Source: a bacterium (lineage in GTDB: Bacteria; Ratteibacteria; UBA8468). From it: a DNA stretch of 5,583 bases. This document shows, piece after piece, positions 1 to 4,622 of this stretch. The stretch is taken from assembly GCA_030672255.1 (NCBI GenBank), contig DAOVGU010000127.1, positions 1 to 5,583 of the forward strand, given 5' to 3'. The position numbers were made by a program, and so were the translations under genes. The notes under the pieces are model-generated. The model was not told the DNA's origin, made no database searches, and saw only the letters and a list, made by a program, of their open reading frames with translations. Numbering within the stretch: position 1 is the first letter of the stretch; every line of letters begins with the position of its first letter.

Positions 1-459
1 ACCAAAAACAAGAGGAGATAATTGGTTATAATCTCGATTAAGTTGATTTACCCTTTTGTGAATCTGATAATGTTCCTTTCTGAGTAGCAGAAAATTGGGA
101 TATAAATCTTTTATCCTCTTTTGCCCGGCAAGGGCATAAAAAATTCTATCCGCTGAATCTACAGCATCCTGGGTGTAGATGTTTTGGATAACAAGTCGGC
201 CATGTTCAATCTGAAAGTTTTGAACTAAAAGTTTTTTTACTTCAGACTTTACCTCTAATTCAGATTTACGTTTCTTCATGCTATTTTCCAATGTAAAAGG
301 TGCTTTTCCATAAACAAAACCAACCAAGCTGAAAAAACTGACAAGTACTACTAACAATACTAATTTATTGTATGGAATTTCAAAGTTACCCCTCACCTCC
401 ATCCTCCCCCTCAAGGGGGGAGGTAGGTGGGGGTGTAATTTACTTGCTCTTTTTAGCAT
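1..459 (-). CDS. Partial hypothetical membrane-anchored or exported protein (N-terminal 153 residues)
   Basis: An uninterrupted reading frame of 153 codons runs from ATG at 459 off the left edge, so the C-terminus is missing. The start is supported by AAAGGAG ten bases upstream. Residues about 8-30 are encoded by a copy of an interspersed repeat (368-443) and are odd in composition, rich in Pro, Gly and Arg. Residues about 32-50 (KLVLLVVLVSFFSLVGFVYG) form one hydrophobic segment, suitable as a signal peptide or membrane anchor. The rest is charged and Lys/Glu-rich (residues 60-80), then mixed, with likely helical stretches, and should lie outside the membrane. An in-frame ATG at 402 (codon 20) is a possible alternative start, but its G-rich upstream sequence is directly adjacent with no proper spacing. 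I do not recognise the family. It lies about 106 bases after the oxidoreductase and may be co-transcribed with it. Confidence 0.6.
   Translation of the reverse strand, partial: MLKRASKLHPHLPPPLRGRMEVRGNFEIPYNKLVLLVVLVSFFSLVGFVYGKAPFTLENSMKKRKSELEVKSEVKKLLVQNFQIEHGRLVIQNIYTQDAVDSADRIFYALAGQKRIKDLYPNFLLLRKEHYQIHKRVNQLNRDYNQLSPLVFG
368..443 (-). repeat. 76-bp C/G-rich interspersed repeat, copy 1 (inside a coding region)
   Basis: On the minus strand this copy runs from GTAAATTACACCCCC to TTCCATACAA. It matches 1704-1779 on the plus strand at 74 of 76 positions, so the two copies are inverted relative to each other. The middle forms a hairpin: CCTCCCC and GGGGAGG arms around a short TCAA-containing loop (about 403-423). 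It lacks a T-tract, so it is not a classical terminator. This copy lies within the reading frame of the partial exported protein and supplies roughly residues 6-30. Confidence 0.85.
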
Positions 460-556
460 TTTGATTATACTCCTTTATTTCTAAATTTATTTTAGATATA
501 TTCTTTTTAATCGTAATTACCTTCTCCATCCTTATCTCTTCCGTATATCGTTTCAT
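440..556 (-). CDS. Possible 38-residue small ORF, lysine-rich, unknown function
   Basis: ATG at 556 opens a 38-codon frame ending in TAA at 442-440. It begins 9 bases after the oxidoreductase stop and overlaps the first 20 bases of the next gene in another frame. The product starts MKRYTEEIRMEKV and ends EYNQNAKKSK. It is hydrophilic and very rich in Lys, Ile, Asn and Glu, consistent with a short helix. The upstream sequence has only a weak purine-rich ribosome site. Its stop codon lies just inside the edge of the 76-bp repeat at 368-443. It could therefore be the intact start of an older gene that the repeat cut short, a leader peptide for the downstream gene, or chance. No family is recognised. 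Confidence 0.25.
   Translation of the reverse strand: MKRYTEEIRMEKVITIKKNISKINLEIKEYNQNAKKSK
470..476 (-). promoter_or_regulatory. Ribosome binding site for the partial exported protein
   Basis: The minus strand reads AAAGGAG ten bases before ATG at 459. This is the only good Shine-Dalgarno match near the N-terminus, and it favours this start over the in-frame ATG at 402. The chosen start means that the repeat-encoded residues are translated. Confidence 0.5.
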
Positions 557-565
557 CTTATTCTT

Positions 566-1594
566 TTACACAGGTAAAGTTATTACCTTTTTTTCTGCGG
601 CAGATTTGTAAGCGGCAACCACCATCTCCAATGCTTTGTACCCATCCTCTCCAGTTACGGGAGGAATTTTATTCCTCTTGATACTGTTGATGAATTTTTG
701 CTGAATTCTGATGAATTCCTTTCCATCCGGTATAAGTTTTGATTTAATGAAACCTTTAGGGGACAGTCCCTTTATTTTTGAATAAAGCTCCATCTCACCG
801 GTGGAGGGACGATACCAGAGAGTCCCTTTATCCCCCCAGATTTCTATCGTTTCTCCCCGATTCATCCCGGCTTCCTGCTGGCTGTTACTTACCTCTAATT
901 CGGCGATTGTCCCTTTTTTAAACCTGATTAAAGCGACTAAATTATCCTCCACCGTAATTTCCTTTCCTTTATGAAGAAAGGTATCTTGCTCAGCGTAGAC
1001 CCTGATTGCCTCATCCTCAAGGAGATACCTTAGGGTATCTGTCTTATGCACCCCCCAGCGCATTAAGGGGCCGCCTCCACATTCCTTTTTATACCACCAT
1101 CCTTTGGAGAGAAGATTCTCTCGAGGTTCATACCAGCAGGCAATTACCCTGAGCTTAAAGATTTTTCCTAAGTAGCCCTTATTAATCAGTTCCTTTGCTT
1201 TCATCTCGATATTGATGAATCTTCTCTGGTGTCCCACGCAGAGTTTAACCTTATTCTTCTGGCAGACCTTAATTATTTCCCTGGCATCCTTTAAGGTGGT
1301 AGCAATTGGTTTCTCTACATAGACATTTTTCTTTGCTTTAGCAGCATTGGTAACCGGTCTTAGATGAAGATGCTGGGGTAAATTAACCATCACAACATCA
1401 ATGCTTTTATCAGCCAAAAGCTCATGGTAATCAACAAAAATCTTCTCTATCCCATATTTTTGCTTTATAGCTTTTAACCTTTTTCCATTTATGTCCGCGG
1501 CCGCCACCAATCTTAACCCTCTGACCTTTAGTAATGATTTTACCTGAAAATTCTCAAATACCGCTCCACAACCAATCACCCCATAATTAACCAT
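566..1594 (-). CDS. Gfo/Idh/MocA-family NAD(P)-dependent oxidoreductase
   Basis: The 342-residue product has the usual family length and a cytoplasmic character. An N-terminal Rossmann fold is visible: GVIGCGAV at residues 5-12 is the dinucleotide-binding loop, and Asp34 ends the second strand (VAAADI), which is compatible with NAD(H) preference. The family's EKP motif is at 94-96, with Lys95 as the expected catalytic lysine, followed by GHQRRF at 121-126. The C-terminal substrate domain has GGGPLMRWGVH at 173-183, with His183 and then Asp186. In typical members such as inositol dehydrogenase this motif reads GG...D.G.H, so Arg179 stands where a catalytic Asp is expected. The start at 1594 follows GGGAG. 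The gene lies downstream of the NagB-like and transaldolase genes, suggesting oxidation or reduction of a sugar or amino sugar, but the substrate cannot be read from the sequence. The gene is bracketed by the inverted 76-bp repeats. Confidence 0.9.
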   Translation of the reverse strand: MVNYGVIGCGAVFENFQVKSLLKVRGLRLVAAADINGKRLKAIKQKYGIEKIFVDYHELLADKSIDVVMVNLPQHLHLRPVTNAAKAKKNVYVEKPIATTLKDAREIIKVCQKNKVKLCVGHQRRFINIEMKAKELINKGYLGKIFKLRVIACWYEPRENLLSKGWWYKKECGGGPLMRWGVHKTDTLRYLLEDEAIRVYAEQDTFLHKGKEITVEDNLVALIRFKKGTIAELEVSNSQQEAGMNRGETIEIWGDKGTLWYRPSTGEMELYSKIKGLSPKGFIKSKLIPDGKEFIRIQQKFINSIKRNKIPPVTGEDGYKALEMVVAAYKSAAEKKVITLPV

Positions 1595-1616
1595 TTTTTT
1601 CTCCCATTTTCTTCAA

Positions 1617-1704
1617 TCACCCTCCCTATCCCCTTCTCTTGAGGAGGGGAAGACAGGAAAGTCTCTTTATCCCCTCCCCTCGAGGGAGGGGAGATAGGGG
1701 AGGG
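1617..1704. repeat. C/G-rich stem-loop repeat block in the intergenic gap
   Basis: The left part (TCACCCTCCCTATCCCC, from 1617) pairs imperfectly with the right part (GGGGAGATAGGGGAGGGT, ending near 1705). A small AGAC/GTCT hairpin lies between them, and a near-palindromic CCCCTCCCCTCGAGGGAGGG sits at 1671-1690. It abuts the 76-bp repeat copy 2 and shares its C-rich style. It lies between the NagB-like gene and the oxidoreductase gene, so the mRNA here should be strongly folded and could uncouple the two genes. No T-tract marks a Rho-independent terminator. Confidence 0.7.
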
Positions 1705-1779
1705 TAAATTACACCCCCACCTACCTCCCCCCTTGAGGGGGAGGATTGAGGAGAGGGGTAACTTTGAAATTCCATACAA
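1704..1779 (+). repeat. 76-bp C/G-rich interspersed repeat, copy 2 (intergenic)
   Basis: This copy matches copy 1 (368-443, opposite strand) at 74 of 76 positions. The two differences fall in GAGGATTGAGGAGAGG versus GAGGATGGAGGTGAGG. It ends 11 bases from the stop codon of the NagB-like gene. The hairpin core CTCCCCCCTTGAGGGGGAG is at about 1726-1744. On the minus strand it gives a short frame (MYGISKLP...) that I treat as non-coding. Confidence 0.85.
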
Positions 1780-1790
1780 GGACTTATTTA

Positions 1791-2642
1791 TTAGAGAATA
1801 ATCTTTGGTTTGGCCGCGGTTAATTTATCGGTAACCACCTTATAGTCAGGATGCTCGGTGCAATAGGTTACCGGGTAGTCATCCCCTGGAGTTCCAAAAA
1901 CGGCTAATCTAAGAACGGCATTTGCCCAATCAAGCGTGGGAACATCGCTGCTTCGGCAATAGAGCCTGATTCTTTTTGCCGAGAGGATCTGTTTCATCCC
2001 CAAGGTTACCGCCTTCCTCGGAAAACTTTCCAAATTTCCTCCAACATCAGAGCGAATGGCATTGATGGTAATGGTAAAGTCATTAAGGTAAACCACCCTC
2101 GGCTCTGAATTCTTGATATCTGCTTCTGGTTCATTAAAGGCGACATGTCCATGAACGCCAATCCCTCCGTAGCAGGTATCAATTCCACCGGCATCTTGAA
2201 TCTTTTTTGCCAATTCCTGGAGATTCAAGTGGCTGGGAAAGATTAATTGTTCCTCGGGAATATTTAATTCTCTATCGATATGGTCAAAGAAAAGCTCATC
2301 CATTTCTCCTTTAAAACTCAAGGGATGTTCCTTGGGAATCACGTGTCCATTGTCATCGCAATTCTCATCCATATAAAAGAAGTAACAATTCCGAAGAGCA
2401 ATTCTTTGACTATTAACCATCTCCTTTAATATCGGGTATTGCCCGGTAGGTCCAACGGGAAGGATTAATTTTGTTGGTCTTTTCGCTTCATTATTTGCTT
2501 TTATTTCATTAGCAATTGCTTCGGCAAAATGCTGATGGAAAGTATCAAGATTTTCCACAATCTCTAATCTTCCTTTTGCCTCTTTTAACATCTCCTCGGG
2601 GCTCATATTCTGCAACCTTCTTATCTCCTCTCTTCTATCCAT
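1791..2642 (-). CDS. Glucosamine-6-phosphate deaminase-like protein (NagB/6-phosphogluconolactonase family)
   Basis: The 283-residue product has the NagB landmarks in order: LPVGPTG at 61-67 (phosphate-binding loop), MDEN at 91-94, KEHP at 104-107, and GGIGVHGHVAFNEP at 159-172. Asp92 matches Asp72 of E. coli NagB. His166 and Glu171 match His143 and Glu148. Asp141 of E. coli NagB is replaced by His164. There is also a short insertion (NCDDNGHVI) between MDE and KEHP, and the region around the E. coli phosphate-binding Lys208 does not obviously keep that lysine. NagB converts glucosamine-6-phosphate to fructose-6-phosphate plus ammonia in the cytoplasm. The divergence fits a sister branch whose substrate may differ, so the exact reaction is inferred. 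The start at 2642 is supported by AAGGGAG six bases upstream. Transaldolase upstream and oxidoreductase downstream on the same strand suggest a sugar-catabolic operon. A promoter in the 2643-2714 gap could not be identified with confidence. Confidence 0.82.
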   Translation of the reverse strand: MDRREEIRRLQNMSPEEMLKEAKGRLEIVENLDTFHQHFAEAIANEIKANNEAKRPTKLILPVGPTGQYPILKEMVNSQRIALRNCYFFYMDENCDDNGHVIPKEHPLSFKGEMDELFFDHIDRELNIPEEQLIFPSHLNLQELAKKIQDAGGIDTCYGGIGVHGHVAFNEPEADIKNSEPRVVYLNDFTITINAIRSDVGGNLESFPRKAVTLGMKQILSAKRIRLYCRSSDVPTLDWANAVLRLAVFGTPGDDYPVTYCTEHPDYKVVTDKLTAAKPKIIL

Positions 2643-2714
2643 TTTTTGCTCCCTTTCAATTATCTTTCATATTCTATCATTTTATTTTTGACAGTACCTA
2701 ATTACCTCTCCTAT

Positions 2715-2795
2715 GTCATTCTGAGTGAAACGAAGAATCTCTCTCTTCAATGAAGTGAGAGATTGCCACGTCCGCCTGGGCGGACTCGCAATGAC
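2715..2795. repeat. GTCATT...AATGAC palindromic repeat, locus A
   Basis: This repeat starts with GTCATTCTGAG and ends with TCGCAATGAC, so its ends are inverted copies of each other. It contains the block AATCTCTCTCTTCAATGAAG, shared with locus B, and the perfect hairpin GTCCGCCTGGGCGGAC at 2770-2785 (7-bp arms). It begins 5 bases after the transaldolase stop codon on the minus strand, so it would be transcribed as a 3' stem-loop and may limit read-through or protect the mRNA end. Confidence 0.8.
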
Positions 2796-2799
2796 TCCG

Positions 2800-3444
2800 T
2801 CACTTGGGGACCTTTTCCCAATCCTGCAAAAATTTCTTTAACCCAATGTCGGTCATCGGATGTTCAACCAACATCCTCATAATCTCAAAGGTCATCGTAG
2901 CCACATCCGCCCCAGCCAAAGCGGCCTCTAAGACATGGATAGGATGCCGCACTGCGGAGACAATAATCTTGGTCTTAAATCCATAGTTTTTATAGATCGT
3001 CCGAATCTGGCGCACCACATCCATTCCAATATGTCCCACATTATCCAGCCGTCCGATGAACGGGGAAAAATAGGTAGCACCCACCTTGGCCGCCAGTAAT
3101 GCCTGCAGCGGAGAAAAACCAATGGTAGCGTTCGTTTTTATTCCTTCTTTGCTTAAAACCTTAATTGCCTTAATCCCTTCCCGGATGAGGGGAATCTTAA
3201 CCACAATATTCTTACTTATCCTGGATAATTCTCTTGCTTCCTTGACCATTCCTTCGGCATCTAAACTTACCGCCTCTGCACTGACAGGACCATTTATCAC
3301 TTGACAAATTTCTTTAACAACTTCCAAAAAAGGCCGACCGGCCTGGGCAATCTTGGTCGGATTTGTTGTCACCCCATCAAGAATACCCCAGCTTTCTGCC
3401 TCCTTAATCTCCTCCACTATTGCCGTATCAATAAAGAACTCCAT
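2800..3444 (-). CDS. tal: Small transaldolase (TalC/FSA-like subfamily)
   Basis: The 214-residue product is the normal length for the small, single-domain transaldolase/fructose-6-phosphate aldolase group. Visible landmarks are FIDTA at 4-8 with Asp6, GVTTNPT at 24-30 with Asn28, VVKIP at 81-85 with the Schiff-base Lys83, TNATIGFSPLQALLAAKVGA at 104-123, and the SPFIGRLD segment at 127-134. Glu57 and Phe129 stand where E. coli fructose-6-phosphate aldolase has Gln59 and Tyr131. Both residues are the transaldolase type, so dihydroxyacetone transfer between fructose-6-phosphate and erythrose-4-phosphate (non-oxidative pentose phosphate pathway) is more likely than simple aldol cleavage. The start at 3444 was chosen because AAGGGAGG lies four bases upstream and MEFFIDTA is the family N-terminus. 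A frame-open ATG at 3489 would add 15 residues encoded by repeat DNA. The gene lies between the ROK remnant and the NagB-like gene. Confidence 0.92.
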   Translation of the reverse strand: MEFFIDTAIVEEIKEAESWGILDGVTTNPTKIAQAGRPFLEVVKEICQVINGPVSAEAVSLDAEGMVKEARELSRISKNIVVKIPLIREGIKAIKVLSKEGIKTNATIGFSPLQALLAAKVGATYFSPFIGRLDNVGHIGMDVVRQIRTIYKNYGFKTKIIVSAVRHPIHVLEAALAGADVATMTFEIMRMLVEHPMTDIGLKKFLQDWEKVPK

Positions 3445-3448
3445 TTTT

Positions 3449-3456
3449 CCTCCCTT
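3449..3456 (-). promoter_or_regulatory. Ribosome binding site deciding the transaldolase start
   Basis: The minus strand reads AAGGGAGG four bases before ATG at 3444. It is close to the ideal Shine-Dalgarno sequence. Together with the family N-terminus, it rules out the 15-residue longer frame from 3489, which begins inside the AATGAC end of repeat locus B. Confidence 0.75.
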
Positions 3457-3463
3457 CCTCTTT

Positions 3464-3603
3464 AACCACAGATTGCACAGAAGCGTCATTCCGACCCCGT
3501 ATTTAATACGGGGGAGGAATCTCTCTCTTCAATGAAGTGAGGGATTGCCACGTCCTTCGGCCTCGCAATGACAGCTATGCTGTCATCTGCGAAATATGTG
3601 GTT
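3464..3603. repeat. Composite nested palindromic repeat, locus B
   Basis: The outer arms are AACCACAGATTGCACAGA (3464-3481) and, inverted, 3586-3603, which match at 15 of 18 positions. Nested inside is a GTCATT...AATGAC unit (3485-3572) that shares a block of about 40 bases with locus A and carries the 19-bp palindrome CCCCGTATTTAATACGGGG at 3495-3513. A separate perfect hairpin, GACAGCTATGCTGTC, follows at 3570-3584. The block fills the gap between the ROK remnant and the transaldolase gene. It could form a very large stem in RNA, and no gene was found in it. Confidence 0.78.
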
Positions 3604-3618
3604 TCATTTATTTTATTT

Positions 3619-4340
3619 TTATGAATAGTACTTCCCCTTCAGGTATTGGTGGCTGGCGTTAAAGGCTAAAAGGCCAGCTCCCACTGCACCAATATATTCT
3701 CCACTCCGGGAGAAAACCAGTTCTGTTCTATCGACTAATTCCTTCAGACAGCGATTGCGGATCTTCTTTTCAAAGATAGGAAGAACCCTATCCGCAAAGT
3801 CATTAAAGGTAAATATTCAGTAAAGTACGTTCCATCCTGTCATTGCGAGTCCGCCTCAGGCGGACGTGGCAATCCGACGAAGTCATTGCGAGCGAACAAC
3901 CCCGTATTAAATACGGGGGAGTGTGGCAATCCCTCGCTTCTTTGAGATTGCTTCGTCGTTAATACTCCTCGCAACGACTGCATCGGATTGCTTCACTTCG
4001 TTCGCAATGACGTGGTTCACTGAGTACTTACACCAAATTTGCTAAGAGGAGTCCAATATCGGAGGCCGCTTTTAAAATGAGGTCAAGAAGGTAGGTATTC
4101 CCTTTCTTTAGCAACCTTAACAAAATTATCCAAGCTAATAGATTCTGGATGTTGAATAAAGTTTTTTGAACCAGCCTCTTGAATAAGATTCCTTTTAATT
4201 AATTCTTCCACAAAGTTGCTGACGGTAGCACTGGAAAGGTCAAGTCTTTGGCTCAGGTTCTGGCGAGAAATTCCCGGATTCAATCGAACTAAATCAAGAA
4301 TAGCAAACTTCTGTTCCTCCTGCTTTGAGATTTCGCCCAT
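3619..4340 (-). pseudogene. Decayed ROK-family transcriptional repressor (NagC/XylR type)
   Basis: Three pieces of one ROK regulator lie in order on the minus strand, each in a different frame. Piece 1 (4340-4083, 85 codons) has a winged helix-turn-helix at about residues 10-56 (GISRQNLSQRLDLSSATVSN, then FVEELIKRNLIQE). It then jumps at about residue 58-66 to ISLDNFVKVAKERE, which resembles the late part of a ROK domain. The central sugar-kinase-like region, about 200 residues in intact members, is missing. Piece 2 (about 4098-4028) reads YLLDLILKAASDIGLLLANL and continues piece 1 if a TACC tandem duplication at 4090-4097 is removed. Piece 3 (3816-3619) reads FNDFADRVLPIFEKK, then SGEYIGAVGAGLLAF, the typical ROK C-terminus. 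The repeat array 3839-4011 separates pieces 2 and 3. Intact ROK repressors bind operators and release on binding a sugar. Sugar binding cannot survive here, but a truncated 85-residue DNA-binding protein could still be made. Confidence 0.85.
3839..4011. repeat. Array of GTCATTGCGA palindromic units, locus C (inside the ROK remnant)
   Basis: The array starts with GTCATTGCGAG and ends with TTCGCAATGAC, giving perfect 10-bp inverted ends. At least four units can be traced: 3839-3875 (with the hairpin GTCCGCC/GGCGGAC), 3882-3933 (with the 19-bp palindrome CCCCGTATTAAATACGGGG at 3900-3918), a degenerate unit near 3944-3977, and 3983-4011. No transposase is present. No clear target-site duplication was found at the borders. 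The array lies between two fragments of the ROK C-terminal domain. Confidence 0.82.
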
Positions 4341-4353
4341 TTTTACCTATAAA

Positions 4354-4382
4354 GTTATACCTCAAAAAGACAAGTTTGTCAA
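4354..4382 (-). promoter_or_regulatory. Sigma70-type promoter upstream of the ROK remnant
   Basis: The minus strand has a perfect -35 box TTGACA (4382-4377), a 17-base spacer, and a -10 box TATAAC (4359-4354). Transcription would start near 4347, only a few bases before ATG at 4340, giving a very short leader. It is the clearest promoter in the window. It is oriented to transcribe the ROK remnant and, by read-through, the transaldolase, NagB-like and oxidoreductase genes. Confidence 0.7.
4369..4380. promoter_or_regulatory. Candidate operator between the -35 and -10 boxes
   Basis: GACAAGTTTGTC has perfect 5-bp inverted arms (GACAA/TTGTC) around a 2-bp centre. It overlaps the -35 box and the spacer of the promoter, where a bound repressor would block RNA polymerase. 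Autoregulation by the ROK protein is a reasonable guess, but the short arms could arise by chance. Confidence 0.35.
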
Positions 4383-4412
4383 GTCTTATTTTATTTTTAA
4401 AAAGTAAAGTAG

Positions 4413-4440
4413 GTAAAATCCTCTTAAGATGCGATTTTAC
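4413..4440. repeat. 8-bp inverted repeat upstream of the promoter
   Basis: GTAAAATC (4413-4420) and GATTTTAC (4433-4440) form perfect 8-bp arms separated by 12 bases. It lies about 30 bases upstream of the -35 box of the ROK promoter, in an AT-rich gap with no convincing gene. It could be a regulator binding site or a stem-loop. Confidence 0.4.
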
Positions 4441-4500
4441 AGGGATTTTAGAGAATTGGGCGGAACTAATTTTGATAAACTAAATTTATATTTAAGGTTA

Positions 4501-4596
4501 GATTGCCACGTCGCTAACGCTCCTCGCAGTGACTTTCTTTTGTTGTCATTGCGAGCGAATAACCCCGTATTAAATACGGGGGAGCGCGGCAATCTC
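4501..4596. repeat. GTCATTGCGA repeat pair in head-to-head orientation, locus D
   Basis: Two units face each other. Unit 4501-4533 runs GATTGCCACG...GCAGTGAC. Unit 4545-4596 runs GTCATTGCGAG...GCGGCAATCTC and contains the palindrome CCCCGTATTAAATACGGGG at 4563-4581. The second unit closely resembles 3882-3933 in locus C. The block lies just beyond the 3' end of the radical SAM gene (stop at 4623) and may serve as a 3' stem-loop for it. Confidence 0.8.
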
Positions 4597-4622
4597 AAAA
4601 AGGAAATTCCTATACGAAAGAT

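Noticed and set aside
403..423. Rho-independent terminator at the G/C hairpin of repeat copy 1
   Set aside because: There is no T-tract after the hairpin on either strand, and the minus-strand reading frame runs through it.
1576..1779. 67-codon minus-strand frame (MYGISKLPLSS...)
   Set aside because: It is made almost wholly of C/G-rich repeat sequence, overlaps the start of the oxidoreductase, and has a low-complexity Pro/Gly/Ser product.
2643..2714. Separate promoter for the NagB-like gene
   Set aside because: A TAGAAT-like -10 can be seen on the minus strand, but no acceptable -35 box lies at the right distance in this AT-rich stretch.
3445..3489. 15-residue N-terminal extension of the transaldolase
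   Set aside because: The ATG at 3489 lies in the end of repeat locus B, and the true start at 3444 has a near-perfect ribosome site and the family N-terminus.
3820..4027. Target-site duplication around repeat array C
   Set aside because: Only a short AGTAC match occurs on the two sides, at unequal distances from the ends, which is too weak to claim.
2715..4596. CRISPR array
   Set aside because: The repeated units are palindromic, irregularly spaced, of mixed orientation and without unique spacers of constant length.
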